A DNA stretch of 64,000 bases from Pseudomonadota bacterium. Lineage in GTDB: Bacteria; Chloroflexota; UBA6077; JAJPHF01. The DNA lies in NCBI GenBank assembly GCA_021325365.1, contig JAJPHF010000016.1, positions 200,519 through 264,518 of the forward strand, written 5' to 3'. Positions 39,443 through 47,388 of this stretch are shown here, in pieces (position 1 is the first letter of the stretch; every line of letters starts with the position of its first letter). The notes beneath the pieces were generated by a model, which had not been told where the DNA came from, searched no databases, and worked only from the letters and a program-made list of their open reading frames with translations. The position numbers were made by a program, and so were the translations under genes.

Positions 39443-40456
39443 TCAGCTCGGGCGTCGGCCCCGGCGCGGTGCAGGCGTCGTGTCGGGGTCCGGCGGCCCG
39501 TAGGCGCCGGGCGCGTCCACGGCAGCCGTCGGGCCGAACGCCTCGTAGCGCAGCGCCCCGATCAGCTCGCGCACGTTGCCCACGCCTTCGTCGTCCAAAA
39601 AGCGGCTGAGCCCTGCGATCGTATCGGGCATGGCCGTCGGCCGGGTAAAGTTGGCGGTGCCGATCGCTACCGCGCTAGCGCCAGCCAGGATGAACTCCAG
39701 CGCGTCCTGCGCGTTGCTGATGCCGCCCATGCCGATCACGGGCACGCGCACCGTGCGCGCCGTCTCCCAGACCATGCGCAGCGCCATCGGCTTGATCGCC
39801 GGGCCGGAGATGCCCGCGGTCGGCGTGCCAGTGAGCGGCTGCCGCGCGTGTACGTCGATGGCCATCGCCACGAACGTATTGATCGCCGAGATGGCCGAGG
39901 CGCCGGCCTCCTCCGCCGCCAGGGCGATGTCGTTGATCCGCGTCACGTTCGGCGTGAGCTTCGCGATCACCGGCCCCTCGAAGCGCTGCACGACGCCGTG
40001 GACGACCCGCGCCACGTTCTCGGGGCTCGCGCCGATCTCCAGCCCGCCCGCCTCCAGGTTCGGGCAGGAGACGTTCAGCTCCAGGCCCGCCACGCCGGGC
40101 ACGCCGTTCAGCCGCGCCGCCAGGTCCCAGTACTCGTGGATGCTCAGCCCGCCGATGCTGACGATGGTCGGCGGGCGAAAGCGCCGGTACGCGGGCAGGA
40201 TGCGGCGCAAGAAATCGTCGATGCCGCGCGAGGGGATGCCGACCGAGTTCAGCATGCCCGCCGGCGTCTCCGCCAGCCGCGGCGACGGGTTGCCGGCGCG
40301 CGCGCCGTAGAAGATGGTCTTCGGCACGAGCGCGCCGAGCGTGTCGAGGTCGATCAGGCTCGCCATCTCGACGCCGAAGCAGCCCGAGGCGGGCATCACT
40401 GGGTTCTGGAGCTTGAGGCCGGCTCCGAGATCGACGGCCAGGCGGGGATCAGTCAT
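39443..40456 (-). CDS. pyrD: Dihydroorotate dehydrogenase, class 1B catalytic subunit
   Basis: 337 residues, an FMN TIM-barrel that oxidises dihydroorotate to orotate in de novo UMP synthesis. Visible: NPVMPASGCFGVEM, GIPSRGIDDFL, LELNVSCPNLEAGG near 125-138 (catalytic Cys of class 1 in NVSCPN), VIAKLTPNVTRI, ISGPAIKPMAL and VPVIGMGGISNAQDALEFILAGA. The C-terminal about 30 residues (DAPGAYGPPDPDTTPAPRR) are a low-complexity extension. pyrK lies directly upstream, confirming the NAD-linked 1B form. The start codon and the only Shine-Dalgarno-like GAGGG lie in a heptamer repeat. Confidence 0.93.
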   Translation of the reverse strand: MTDPRLAVDLGAGLKLQNPVMPASGCFGVEMASLIDLDTLGALVPKTIFYGARAGNPSPRLAETPAGMLNSVGIPSRGIDDFLRRILPAYRRFRPPTIVSIGGLSIHEYWDLAARLNGVPGVAGLELNVSCPNLEAGGLEIGASPENVARVVHGVVQRFEGPVIAKLTPNVTRINDIALAAEEAGASAISAINTFVAMAIDVHARQPLTGTPTAGISGPAIKPMALRMVWETARTVRVPVIGMGGISNAQDALEFILAGASAVAIGTANFTRPTAMPDTIAGLSRFLDDEGVGNVRELIGALRYEAFGPTAAVDAPGAYGPPDPDTTPAPRRGRRPS

Positions 40457-40537
40457 CAGCTGTCAGCCCTCAGCCGTCAGCTATCAGCTATGGCAGCGGC
40501 CGACCGCTGACCGCTGACCGCTGATGACTGACAGCTC
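40450..40537. repeat. Inverted CAGCNNT heptamer repeat at the pyrK-pyrD junction
   Basis: CAGTCAT, CAGCTGT, CAGCCCT, CAGCCGT, CAGCTAT, a short centre, then CCGCTGA/GCTGATG units in inverse orientation. It encodes the last about 19 residues and stop of pyrK, and contains the pyrD start region. Confidence 0.9.
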
Positions 40538-41367
40538 GCCCGAAACACCGGCCCTTCGCGGCACACCAGCGGCGCCTCCTCGGACTCGCCGACGGCGCCG
40601 TGCGAGCAGCCGTGGCAGTAGCCGATGCCGCAGGCCATGTGCGCTTCGAGCGACACCTGCACGTCGATGCCATGCGGCGCGGCCAGGCGCACGGCCAGGT
40701 CGATCAGCCGGTTCGAGCCGCACACGAGCACCTGCTGCACGCGCCCGAGCCGCAGCAGCGGCGCGACCAGCTCCGCGACGTGCTCGGGCGCGCTCGTGCC
40801 CTCCGTATCCGTGACGGGAAACACCTGCGCTCCCAGCGCGGCGAACAGGTCGAGGCCCACCAGCGCGTCGGGGCGGCGCGCGCTGACCACGGCGTAGACG
40901 CGGGCGCCGCGCGCCGCTGCCACCTCGGCCGCCGCGGTGATCGAGCACACGCCGATGCCGCGCCCGATGACGAGCAGGCCGTCCAGCGAGGAAGCGAGCC
41001 GGAACGGCTGGCCCACGGGGCCGACCAGCTCCGCGATCTCGCCGGCCGTGCGCTCACTCATCACTTGTGTGCCCGTGCCGATGACGCGGTAGACGATCTC
41101 GAACTCGTCCGAGGCCGGCAGGTAGCGGTAGACCGCCATCGGCCGCGGCAGGATCGGGTGCAGGTCGGTCGCGCGCGTCGGCTTGAGCATGACGAACTGG
41201 CCGGGCGCGCCGCCCGCCACGCGCGCGTCCCGCAGGCGCATCAAATAGTGCTCGGGCGCGACCTGGAACTGCGCGGTGATCGGGGCGGCCGCGCAGTGCG
41301 GCGCGGGCAACGTACCGGCCGGCGCCGGCAGCACGCCGAGCGCGACGCCGTGTGGAAAGTCGCTCAT
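40477..41367 (-). CDS. pyrK: Dihydroorotate dehydrogenase electron transfer subunit
   Basis: 296 residues from the ATG at 41367, which overlaps the upstream stop (ATGA). Ferredoxin-reductase-like FAD domain (GQFVMLKPT, HPILPRPMAVYRY), NAD-binding part (LLVIGRGIGVCSITAAAEVAA), and the 2Fe-2S site CGIGYCHGCSHGAVGESEEAPLVC, with four Cys near 250-275. It links PyrD to NAD. The tail CQSSAVSGQRSAAAIADS is heptamer-repeat derived and probably not functional. Confidence 0.92.
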   Translation of the reverse strand: MSDFPHGVALGVLPAPAGTLPAPHCAAAPITAQFQVAPEHYLMRLRDARVAGGAPGQFVMLKPTRATDLHPILPRPMAVYRYLPASDEFEIVYRVIGTGTQVMSERTAGEIAELVGPVGQPFRLASSLDGLLVIGRGIGVCSITAAAEVAAARGARVYAVVSARRPDALVGLDLFAALGAQVFPVTDTEGTSAPEHVAELVAPLLRLGRVQQVLVCGSNRLIDLAVRLAAPHGIDVQVSLEAHMACGIGYCHGCSHGAVGESEEAPLVCREGPVFRASCQSSAVSGQRSAAAIADS

Positions 41368-42701
41368 CCTGCCTGGGCCACGAGCGCGCGGTCGAGCGCG
41401 AGGACGGCGTGGTACAACACGCGCACGCCTACGGCGATGTCCGAGATGCTCGTCCACTCCTCCGGGCAGTGGCTCAGCCCTTCGTGGCTCGGCACGAACA
41501 GCATCGCCGTGGGCAGCACGCGGGCGAGGATCGCCGCGTCGTGGCCCGCGCCGCTGTTCAGCACACGGTACGGCACGTCGAGCTGCTCACACACCTCCCG
41601 CGTGATATGGCGCAGCCAGAGCGGCAGCACCACCGGCGACGAGTCGCCCACCAGCTCGGCCTCCACGAGCACCCCGCGCCGCGCCGCCACCTGCTGCGCC
41701 AGCGCCAGCACGTCCTGGGCGGCGGCGCGCTGCCGGTCGCCGTCGATGTCGCGCACGTCGACGTAGAACGCGACCTGGGCAGGCACGGTGGTGATGCTGT
41801 TGGGCGCCACGTCCAGGCGACCCACCGTGGCAACCGTCGTGCGGCGCTGCGGCTCGTTCGCGAGTCGCTCGACGCCCAGCACGATCTCGGATGCCGCTGC
41901 CAGCGCATCCTTGCGCAGGTGCATCGGCGTGCCGCCGGAGTGGTCGGCCCGCCCGCGCACGATCAGGCGCAGGCGCGTGTTGCCCGCCACGGCCTCGACC
42001 AGTCCCACGGCCTTGCCGTCGCTCTCCAGCAGCCGCCCCTGCTCGATGTGCAGCTCTAGCAGCGCCGCTAGCTCGCCCGGCGCCCAGCGGGCCGTGGGTA
42101 GCTGGCGGGGGTCGAGTTCGAGGCTCTGCAGCGCGGCGGCCAGCGTCACCCCCTGGCCGTCGCGCAGGCGCTGCAAGTCGCCCGGCTGGAGCACGCCGGC
42201 GGCGGCCTTCGAGCCGATGCAGGCCTCGCCGAACCGCGCGCCCTCCTCGGCGCTGAAGGCGATGATCGTCAGCGGATGGTCCGTCTGGACGCCCGCGGCC
42301 TCCAGCAGCCGCACGACCTCGACGCCGCCGACGACGCCCACCGTGCCGTCGAAACGCCCGCCCTGGGGCACGGAGTCGAGGTGGGAGCCGATGGCGATGG
42401 CGGGCAGGTCCGCACGGCGGCCGGGGCGCGTGGCGTAGGTGTTGCCCATCGCGTCGGTCCGCACCGCCAATCCCGCGTCGCTGAGCCAGCGCGCCACCGT
42501 GGCGTGCGCCTCGCGCTCGGCCGGCGTGTAGGCGAGCCGCGTAACGGCGGCCTGGCCGTCGCCTGCGATCTCGCTCAGCCGTTGGAGCATGTTCGCCAGG
42601 CGCGCGGGATCCGGCTGGGGCGCCTCCGCCACGCTCGCCGCGGTCGCCGGCTCCGCGCTCGCCGCTGCGGTCGGGGCCAGGTCGGTCGGCGCCTCAGTCA
42701 T
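41364..42701 (-). CDS. N-carbamoyl-L-amino acid amidase / M20-family amidase
   Basis: 445 residues. M20 dinuclear-Zn amidase: IAIGSHLDSVPQGGRFDGTVGVVGGVEVVR (metal His and Asp near 105-118), IAFSAEEGARFGEACIGSKAAAG (metal Glu pair), LLELHIEQGRLLE, and VVPSHEGLSH near the end. Close to N-carbamoyl-amino acid hydrolases, beta-ureidopropionases and allantoate amidohydrolases. Lies between pyrE-type genes and pyrK/pyrD with overlapping starts and stops, so it is co-expressed with pyrimidine genes. It could recover carbamoyl compounds from pyrimidine turnover; true substrate unknown. Confidence 0.9.
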   Translation of the reverse strand: MTEAPTDLAPTAAASAEPATAASVAEAPQPDPARLANMLQRLSEIAGDGQAAVTRLAYTPAEREAHATVARWLSDAGLAVRTDAMGNTYATRPGRRADLPAIAIGSHLDSVPQGGRFDGTVGVVGGVEVVRLLEAAGVQTDHPLTIIAFSAEEGARFGEACIGSKAAAGVLQPGDLQRLRDGQGVTLAAALQSLELDPRQLPTARWAPGELAALLELHIEQGRLLESDGKAVGLVEAVAGNTRLRLIVRGRADHSGGTPMHLRKDALAAASEIVLGVERLANEPQRRTTVATVGRLDVAPNSITTVPAQVAFYVDVRDIDGDRQRAAAQDVLALAQQVAARRGVLVEAELVGDSSPVVLPLWLRHITREVCEQLDVPYRVLNSGAGHDAAILARVLPTAMLFVPSHEGLSHCPEEWTSISDIAVGVRVLYHAVLALDRALVAQAG

Positions 42702-43260
42702 GGCGGCCTCCCGGGGTTAGCGACACGCGCGCGTTGGCCAGCGGCTCGCCGCGCCGGCAGGCGGGGCACGCCTCGGGCGGATAGCTTTCCAGCCGCACGA
42801 GCGCCACGGGCGGCTCGCCCCCCTCGCCCACGTCTACGAGCGCGGCCACCGTGGTGAGCGTCGCGTCGCGCGTCTCCATCAACGCGCGGGCCAGGCGTGG
42901 CTGCTGGGGATCGAGGATCGCCGGCGCGACGAACACGGCGCGGCTTCCAGCGGGGATGGGCGCCGAGGCGGTGATGAGGCCCTCATAATCGTAGATGCGG
43001 ATCACCGGCCGCTCCAGGGCGCGGCCCACGATGTAGCCCAGAACGCTCGTGTCGACGCCGTCCCAGACGAGCACGCGGTCATGGGCGCCGGGCGCCAGCC
43101 GTGCCGCGAGCGCGGTCCCGAGCTGCTCCGCCGCCACGGGGTCCGCCAGCGGATCGAAGCGCTCGAAGCGGCGCAGCCGGTGGGCGCCCCCGGCCTCGTA
43201 GTGCATGGCCGCGAGCGCGCCGCCCCGCTCTAGCAGCTCCACGACCTGCGCCTCGTCCAT
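42694..43260 (-). CDS. Degenerate orotate-phosphoribosyltransferase-like protein
   Basis: 188 residues. The N-terminus resembles PyrE (VVELLERGGALAAMHYEAGGAHRLRRFERFDPLADP; ERPVIRIYDYEGLI). The PRPP-binding strand, which reads EDVVTTGTAV in the neighbouring pyrE, is here AVFVAPAILDPQQPR, lacking the acidic pair and the TTGT loop. A C-terminal CPACRRGEPL motif may bind zinc. It is therefore unlikely to transfer phosphoribose and may be regulatory or structural. It overlaps the carbamoyl amidase start by eight bases. Confidence 0.65.
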   Translation of the reverse strand: MDEAQVVELLERGGALAAMHYEAGGAHRLRRFERFDPLADPVAAEQLGTALAARLAPGAHDRVLVWDGVDTSVLGYIVGRALERPVIRIYDYEGLITASAPIPAGSRAVFVAPAILDPQQPRLARALMETRDATLTTVAALVDVGEGGEPPVALVRLESYPPEACPACRRGEPLANARVSLTPGGRHD

Positions 43261-43274
43261 CCCTCCCCCTGTCC

Positions 43275-43407
43275 GTTAGGGACGTCGCTTGCCGCGCCCT
43301 CCCCGGTCGCCTCCCGCCCAGTGTAGGGGCGCTGCCTGCCGCGCCCTGCCCGGTCCCGCTCCCGGTGCCGAATCAGGGCGCTCCCGCGGCGCCCTGCCGA
43401 GTGTTGA
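43275..43407. repeat. Degenerate ~45-bp tandem repeat array (second site)
   Basis: Three units: GTTAGGGACGTCGCTTGCCG, GTGTAGGGGCGCTGCCTGCC and AATCAGGGCGCTCCCGCGG, each followed by GCGCCCT-type sequence. Related to 32363-32500. Between the degenerate pyrE-like gene and pyrE. Confidence 0.75.
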
Positions 43408-43450
43408 GCCAATCCTACTCAGCCCTCAGCACTCGTTGCCCAGCACTTCG

Positions 43451-44005
43451 TCAGAGGCTGAGCTGCGAGCGGCGGAAGAGCGGCCAGAATTGCAGCCCCT
43501 CGGCGGCCAGCGCCTCGCCGCCGCCCTCCTCGCGGTCGATTACCACGATGGCGTCCTGTACCACGGCGCCCGCCCGCCGTAGCGCCTGCGCCGACTGGAT
43601 CACCGCGGTGCCCGTCGTGACCACGTCTTCCAGCACCGCCACCCGCTCGCCGGCGTATAGCTCGCCCTCGAGCTGCGACGTGGTCGCGTAGGACTTCTGC
43701 TCCTTGCGCACGATCACGAAGGGCAGCCCCAGCTCCAGTGACACCGCCGTGGCGAGGGCCACGCCGCCCAGCTCGGGCCCGGCCAGGCGGTCCGTGCCCG
43801 GGGGCACCAGCTCGGCCAGGAACGACGCGACGCGGCGCAGCAGGTTCGGCTTCGTCTCGAAGAGATACTTGTCGAAGTAGTAGTTGCTGATGGCGCCGGA
43901 CCGCAGCACGAACCGGCCACGGAGGTACGCCGCGTGCGCGATATCCTGGCCCAGCTCGACGAGCCGCTGCTCCCGCGCGCGAGTAAAATCCGGAACTGAG
44001 AGCAT
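43451..44005 (-). CDS. pyrE: Orotate phosphoribosyltransferase
   Basis: 184 residues, normal length. LRGRFVLRSGAISNYYFDKYLFETKPNLL, AGPELGGVALATAVSLELGLPFVIVRKEQKSY (the Lys-rich flexible loop), and the PRPP-binding VAVLEDVVTTGTAVIQSAQAL near 121-141. Converts orotate plus PRPP to OMP. First gene of the minus-strand pyrimidine cluster, divergent from the hypothetical gene at 44080 across 74 bases that must contain both promoters. Confidence 0.93.
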   Translation of the reverse strand: MLSVPDFTRAREQRLVELGQDIAHAAYLRGRFVLRSGAISNYYFDKYLFETKPNLLRRVASFLAELVPPGTDRLAGPELGGVALATAVSLELGLPFVIVRKEQKSYATTSQLEGELYAGERVAVLEDVVTTGTAVIQSAQALRRAGAVVQDAIVVIDREEGGGEALAAEGLQFWPLFRRSQLSL

Positions 44006-44079
44006 GCCCTCTCCCTGGTCAGCGCTGCCCGAGCCATTATACGATACGCTATCGACGGGACCGACAGTGCGGGGGAGCG

Positions 44080-45180
44080 ATGGCCCGAGAGGACGAGTCG
44101 CTGGACGAAGTGCCCGGGCGGCTCACCCACGTGATCTACAACACGGCGCTCGGCCATGTGCGCGTGCGGGCCGAGGATGGGCCGGCCACCACGGTGGAGG
44201 TGCCGCCGGGCGAGGTGCGCTTTCGCCGCGTGCTGGGCGCCGCCGAGCCGGAGGTGGCGCTGTGGCTCGGCAGCGGGGAACGAGACTACCTCGGCCGCAT
44301 GCTGGAGCACGTGCTGCGCGCGCTGCGCATTACGCCCGAGGCGCGCGTCGCGCTGGAGGCGGTCCAGGCCAAGCTGGAAGGGCTCGGCCCACCCCCCGTC
44401 GTCGCCGACGATGGCGAGTCTGCCGACGCGGCGGCTAGCGTGCCGATCGTTGAGGAACCGCCGCCCGCCCCACCGCCGGCTGAGGCGACTGTCGCGCCCG
44501 AATCGGCTGCCATGCCGCCTGAGCCCGCCCGCGCGCGGTCCGAGCGGGGCGACGAGCGCGGCCGGGGGCGCGCGGCGCCGCGCCCGACGCCCGCCGAGCC
44601 ACCACTCGACGATGTGGCGGCGCCCCAACCACCCACCCGCGCGCCGGCTGGCGCTGACGCGAATGGCGCGGAGCCGGCCGCGCCGCCCGCCGCGCCCCTG
44701 CCCGCGGACTCGACCGAGGGCGCCTTGCTGGCGCCGGGCGCCGACGCCGAGCTGCTGGCGGCGAGCCAGGCAGCCTTTGACGCGGCCGTTGCCGCCGACA
44801 GCGGCGGCCAGGCCGTCACGTTCGAGCAGGTCTGGCGGGACCTGACGGCGCTGCAGGCGCGCGGACCGGCTCTCCAGACCCTCGCGGGTCAGGCCAGCAG
44901 CGAGATTCGCGAGGTCACCGAGGACGGGGTCTGGCTGTACATGCAGCAGCTCGGTCGCCACCACTTGATCGAGCGCCGCTCGCTAGAAGCGGCCTGGAGC
45001 GCGCTCGTCCGACGCGGCCAGCTCGTCTCGCGCGAGCTGCGGGGCGGCATGAGCTACGGCGCCGCGACGCTGCTCGCCCACCTGCCCTACGTCGAATACT
45101 CGGCGCAGCCACTCACGCTCTATTATCCCGCCAGCACGCCGCACCCTCTCGGCACGGTCCACCGCCGGGACGTGACCTAA
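44080..45180 (+). CDS. Hypothetical protein with a disordered middle
   Basis: 366 residues. The N-terminal about 105 form a small domain (THVIYNTALGHVRVRAEDGPATTVEVPPGEVRFRRVL, ERDYLGRMLEHVLRALRI). Residues about 110-225 are Pro/Ala/Glu-rich and almost certainly disordered. A C-terminal domain (about 235-366; FEQVWRDLTALQARGPALQTL, SSEIREVTEDGVWLYMQQLGRHHLIERRSLEAAW, ending in a Tyr-rich tail) looks folded. No family recognised; the C-terminal pattern resembles small winged domains following restriction-like proteins, but I would not assign it. RBS GGGGGAG. Confidence 0.65.
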   Translation: MAREDESLDEVPGRLTHVIYNTALGHVRVRAEDGPATTVEVPPGEVRFRRVLGAAEPEVALWLGSGERDYLGRMLEHVLRALRITPEARVALEAVQAKLEGLGPPPVVADDGESADAAASVPIVEEPPPAPPPAEATVAPESAAMPPEPARARSERGDERGRGRAAPRPTPAEPPLDDVAAPQPPTRAPAGADANGAEPAAPPAAPLPADSTEGALLAPGADAELLAASQAAFDAAVAADSGGQAVTFEQVWRDLTALQARGPALQTLAGQASSEIREVTEDGVWLYMQQLGRHHLIERRSLEAAWSALVRRGQLVSRELRGGMSYGAATLLAHLPYVEYSAQPLTLYYPASTPHPLGTVHRRDVT

Positions 45181-45383
45181 CCCCCCGGCCCAGCGACGCT
45201 CTTCATGGGATACTCGCGGCACGCGCGGACCCGCCCTTACGCACACACCACGAAGTGAGGGCTCGTCCGGCACGCCGCACACGGGCGCTCCGTCAACTGG
45301 CTGACAGCGCGTTAGCACGGCTGGTGCTATACTGCGCCCGTCGGGAGCAGCGCGCGGAGCCGCGCCGGTAGGAGACTGCCGGG

Positions 45384-46400
45384 ATGCATCGCTCGCCAAT
45401 GGCCCTCAGCCGCCGGCAGTTCGTGCAGGCCGCGGGCGCAGCGAGTCTCGGGTGGCTGGCGGGATGCGCCGCCCGCGTCGCGCCGGCGGCACCGCCCGCG
45501 CAGCCCCCGCGCGTGGGCGTGCTGGCCTTTGGCAGCCCCGGCCAGCTCGGGCCCCTCGAAGCATTCGAACACGGCTTGACCGAGCGCGGCTACGACCTGA
45601 ACAGCACCCTCAGCCTCGAGTACCGGTTCGCCGAGGGCAAGCCCGAGCGCTTCCCGGCCCTCGCCGCGGAGCTGGTCGGCGTGCCAGTAGACCTCATCCT
45701 GGCCGCCAGCTCGCCGGCGATCCAGGCCGCGATGCAGGCGACGCAAACCATCCCGATCGTGATGGCGGTGAGCGCCGAGCCGGTGGAGCAAGGCTTCGTG
45801 GCGAGCCTGGCGCGACCCGGCGGAAACGTTACCGGGCTGACCTCGCTCTCGCTGCAGTTGAGCCAGAAGCGGCTCGAGGTGCTCCGCGATGCGCTGCCGG
45901 AGATCGCGCGGGTGGCGGTGCTCTGGGATCCCATGTATCCGGGGAAGCGCAAGGAGTTCGCGGCCACCGCGGAGGCAGCGCAGCGTTTGGGGCTAGAGCT
46001 GCAATCCACGGAGGTCCAACGGCCGGACCAGTTCGAAGCGGCTTTTGCCGACATCGCGCGGGAGCGTGCGGATGCGGTGGTAGTGCTGGGCGGCCCGCTG
46101 TTCCAGCAGCAGCATCCACGGCTCGCGGCACTGGCGCTCGACGGGCGCCTCCCGTCGATGTTCGAGACGCCACAGCTGCTCGCGGGGGGCGGGCTGCTGG
46201 CCTACGGGCCAAACAATGACGACTTGTTCGCCTACGCCGCGAGCTACGTCGAGAGGATCTTGAAAGGCGCCCGGCCGGAGGAGCTGCCGGTCGAACAGCC
46301 GACGCGATTTTACCTGGCCGTCAATCTGCGGACCGCTCGCGCGCTCGGGATCACACTCCCGCGGGAAACCCTGCTCAACGCTACCATGACCGTCGAGTAA
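45384..46400 (+). CDS. ABC transporter substrate-binding protein, PF04392-type, Tat lipoprotein
   Basis: 338 residues. SRRQFVQAAGAASLGWLAGC at about 9-28 is a combined Tat/lipobox signal. The mature domain (PRVGVLAFGSPGQLGPLEAFEHGLTERGYDLNSTLSLEYRFAEGKPERFPALAAELVGVPVDLILAASSPAIQAAMQATQTIPIVM) is the ABC_sub_bind family. GGNVTGLTSLS and FVPSMFE-type segments are also present. The ligand is unknown (tryptophan or other amino acid analogues in relatives). No permease or ATPase is nearby. GGAG upstream of the ATG. Confidence 0.9.
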   Translation: MHRSPMALSRRQFVQAAGAASLGWLAGCAARVAPAAPPAQPPRVGVLAFGSPGQLGPLEAFEHGLTERGYDLNSTLSLEYRFAEGKPERFPALAAELVGVPVDLILAASSPAIQAAMQATQTIPIVMAVSAEPVEQGFVASLARPGGNVTGLTSLSLQLSQKRLEVLRDALPEIARVAVLWDPMYPGKRKEFAATAEAAQRLGLELQSTEVQRPDQFEAAFADIARERADAVVVLGGPLFQQQHPRLAALALDGRLPSMFETPQLLAGGGLLAYGPNNDDLFAYAASYVERILKGARPEELPVEQPTRFYLAVNLRTARALGITLPRETLLNATMTVE

Positions 46401-46432
46401 CATTGCGCCTCGCGTTCAGGGAGGGTTTTGCG

Positions 46433-47344
46433 ATGGCTGAATGGCTCGGATACCTTTCCCCGGGGCCCGCCGGCGGCCCGTACTCGGCAGCGTTCCTCGC
46501 CGAGCTAGCCCCTAGGACAGTGAGTCAAGCGGCGTACCTGAACTTCGACCAGGGCACAGGCCCCGGCAGCGCCTTGCAGAACGCCGCCGATTCCCTGGTC
46601 GCCAATGCACCGGTGGGCACGGGAAACTACTCGGCGATCGTCAGCGGCAGCACGACGGCAACGGAAGCTCTACTTGCGGCGCGCACGAGTACTGGAAAAC
46701 CAGTCTGGATCATCGTGGCCATCGGCGGGCGTGACGACCTGATACCCGAAGGAGACGACACCATCTGCGGGACCATCGATCACACCGTCGTTCAAGCGAC
46801 GAAGCAGATGCAAAACCTGCTCGGCCGCTTCTCGGACGATATTGCCGTCCTGGCCTTGCACAACGCCAATAACAGTGGCAAACGGCATCAGGTGGATGTC
46901 ATACAAGCCCACCTGGTTAGCAGTGGCGGAAGGAGCGTGACCAGCGTCGTCCCCGTCGATCTGTCTGGCCTACCGAGCCAGGGCAGCCGCGGCGCTCCCA
47001 GCGTAGCGGCCTGGATCCACCAGCGTCTACTCGGCTATCCGCACACGAACCATGCCATCATCGTGCTGGAGGACCCCCTGGTGAACCAGTACATGGCAGA
47101 TATCGTGCAGGGCATCGAGAAGCGCACCCAGGGCCACAAGTTCCACGTCGCGCACGGCGATCCAGACGTCATCACGAAACACTCCGGCGTGCTGACGCCT
47201 AACCATCACTACGCCTACGGACCGGATCATACCGAGAACTTCAAGCAAGCCGCGCGGTGGGCCAAGCAGCTCGTGTGGGACAAGAGCGCGACGCCGTCGG
47301 ACATTGGCCTGCAGCACCCCGCGATGAAAACCGCGTCGAACTGA
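46433..47344 (+). CDS. Hypothetical cytosolic protein, possibly periplasmic-binding-like fold
   Basis: 303 residues from the ATG at 46433 (GAGGG upstream); no signal peptide. WLGYLSPGPAGGPYSAAFLAEL at the start echoes the opening of PF04392 binding proteins such as its upstream neighbour. AIVSGSTTATEALLAARTSTGKPVWIIVAIGG, with alternating strands and helices, supports a Rossmann-like two-lobe fold. The C-terminal part has several His (KRHQVDVIQAHLV, KHSGVLTPNHHYAYGPDH). I cannot name a family. AT-richer codon use than its neighbours hints at recent acquisition. Confidence 0.6.
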   Translation: MAEWLGYLSPGPAGGPYSAAFLAELAPRTVSQAAYLNFDQGTGPGSALQNAADSLVANAPVGTGNYSAIVSGSTTATEALLAARTSTGKPVWIIVAIGGRDDLIPEGDDTICGTIDHTVVQATKQMQNLLGRFSDDIAVLALHNANNSGKRHQVDVIQAHLVSSGGRSVTSVVPVDLSGLPSQGSRGAPSVAAWIHQRLLGYPHTNHAIIVLEDPLVNQYMADIVQGIEKRTQGHKFHVAHGDPDVITKHSGVLTPNHHYAYGPDHTENFKQAARWAKQLVWDKSATPSDIGLQHPAMKTASN

Positions 47345-47388
47345 GCGCCGGCGATCACGCCCGATACGCGCGCCCCGCGCGGGCGCGG

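Noticed and set aside
39443..40456. Dihydropyrimidine dehydrogenase (PreA) instead of PyrD
   Set aside because: No C-terminal ferredoxin domain, and pyrK lies directly upstream, which fits class 1B dihydroorotate dehydrogenase.
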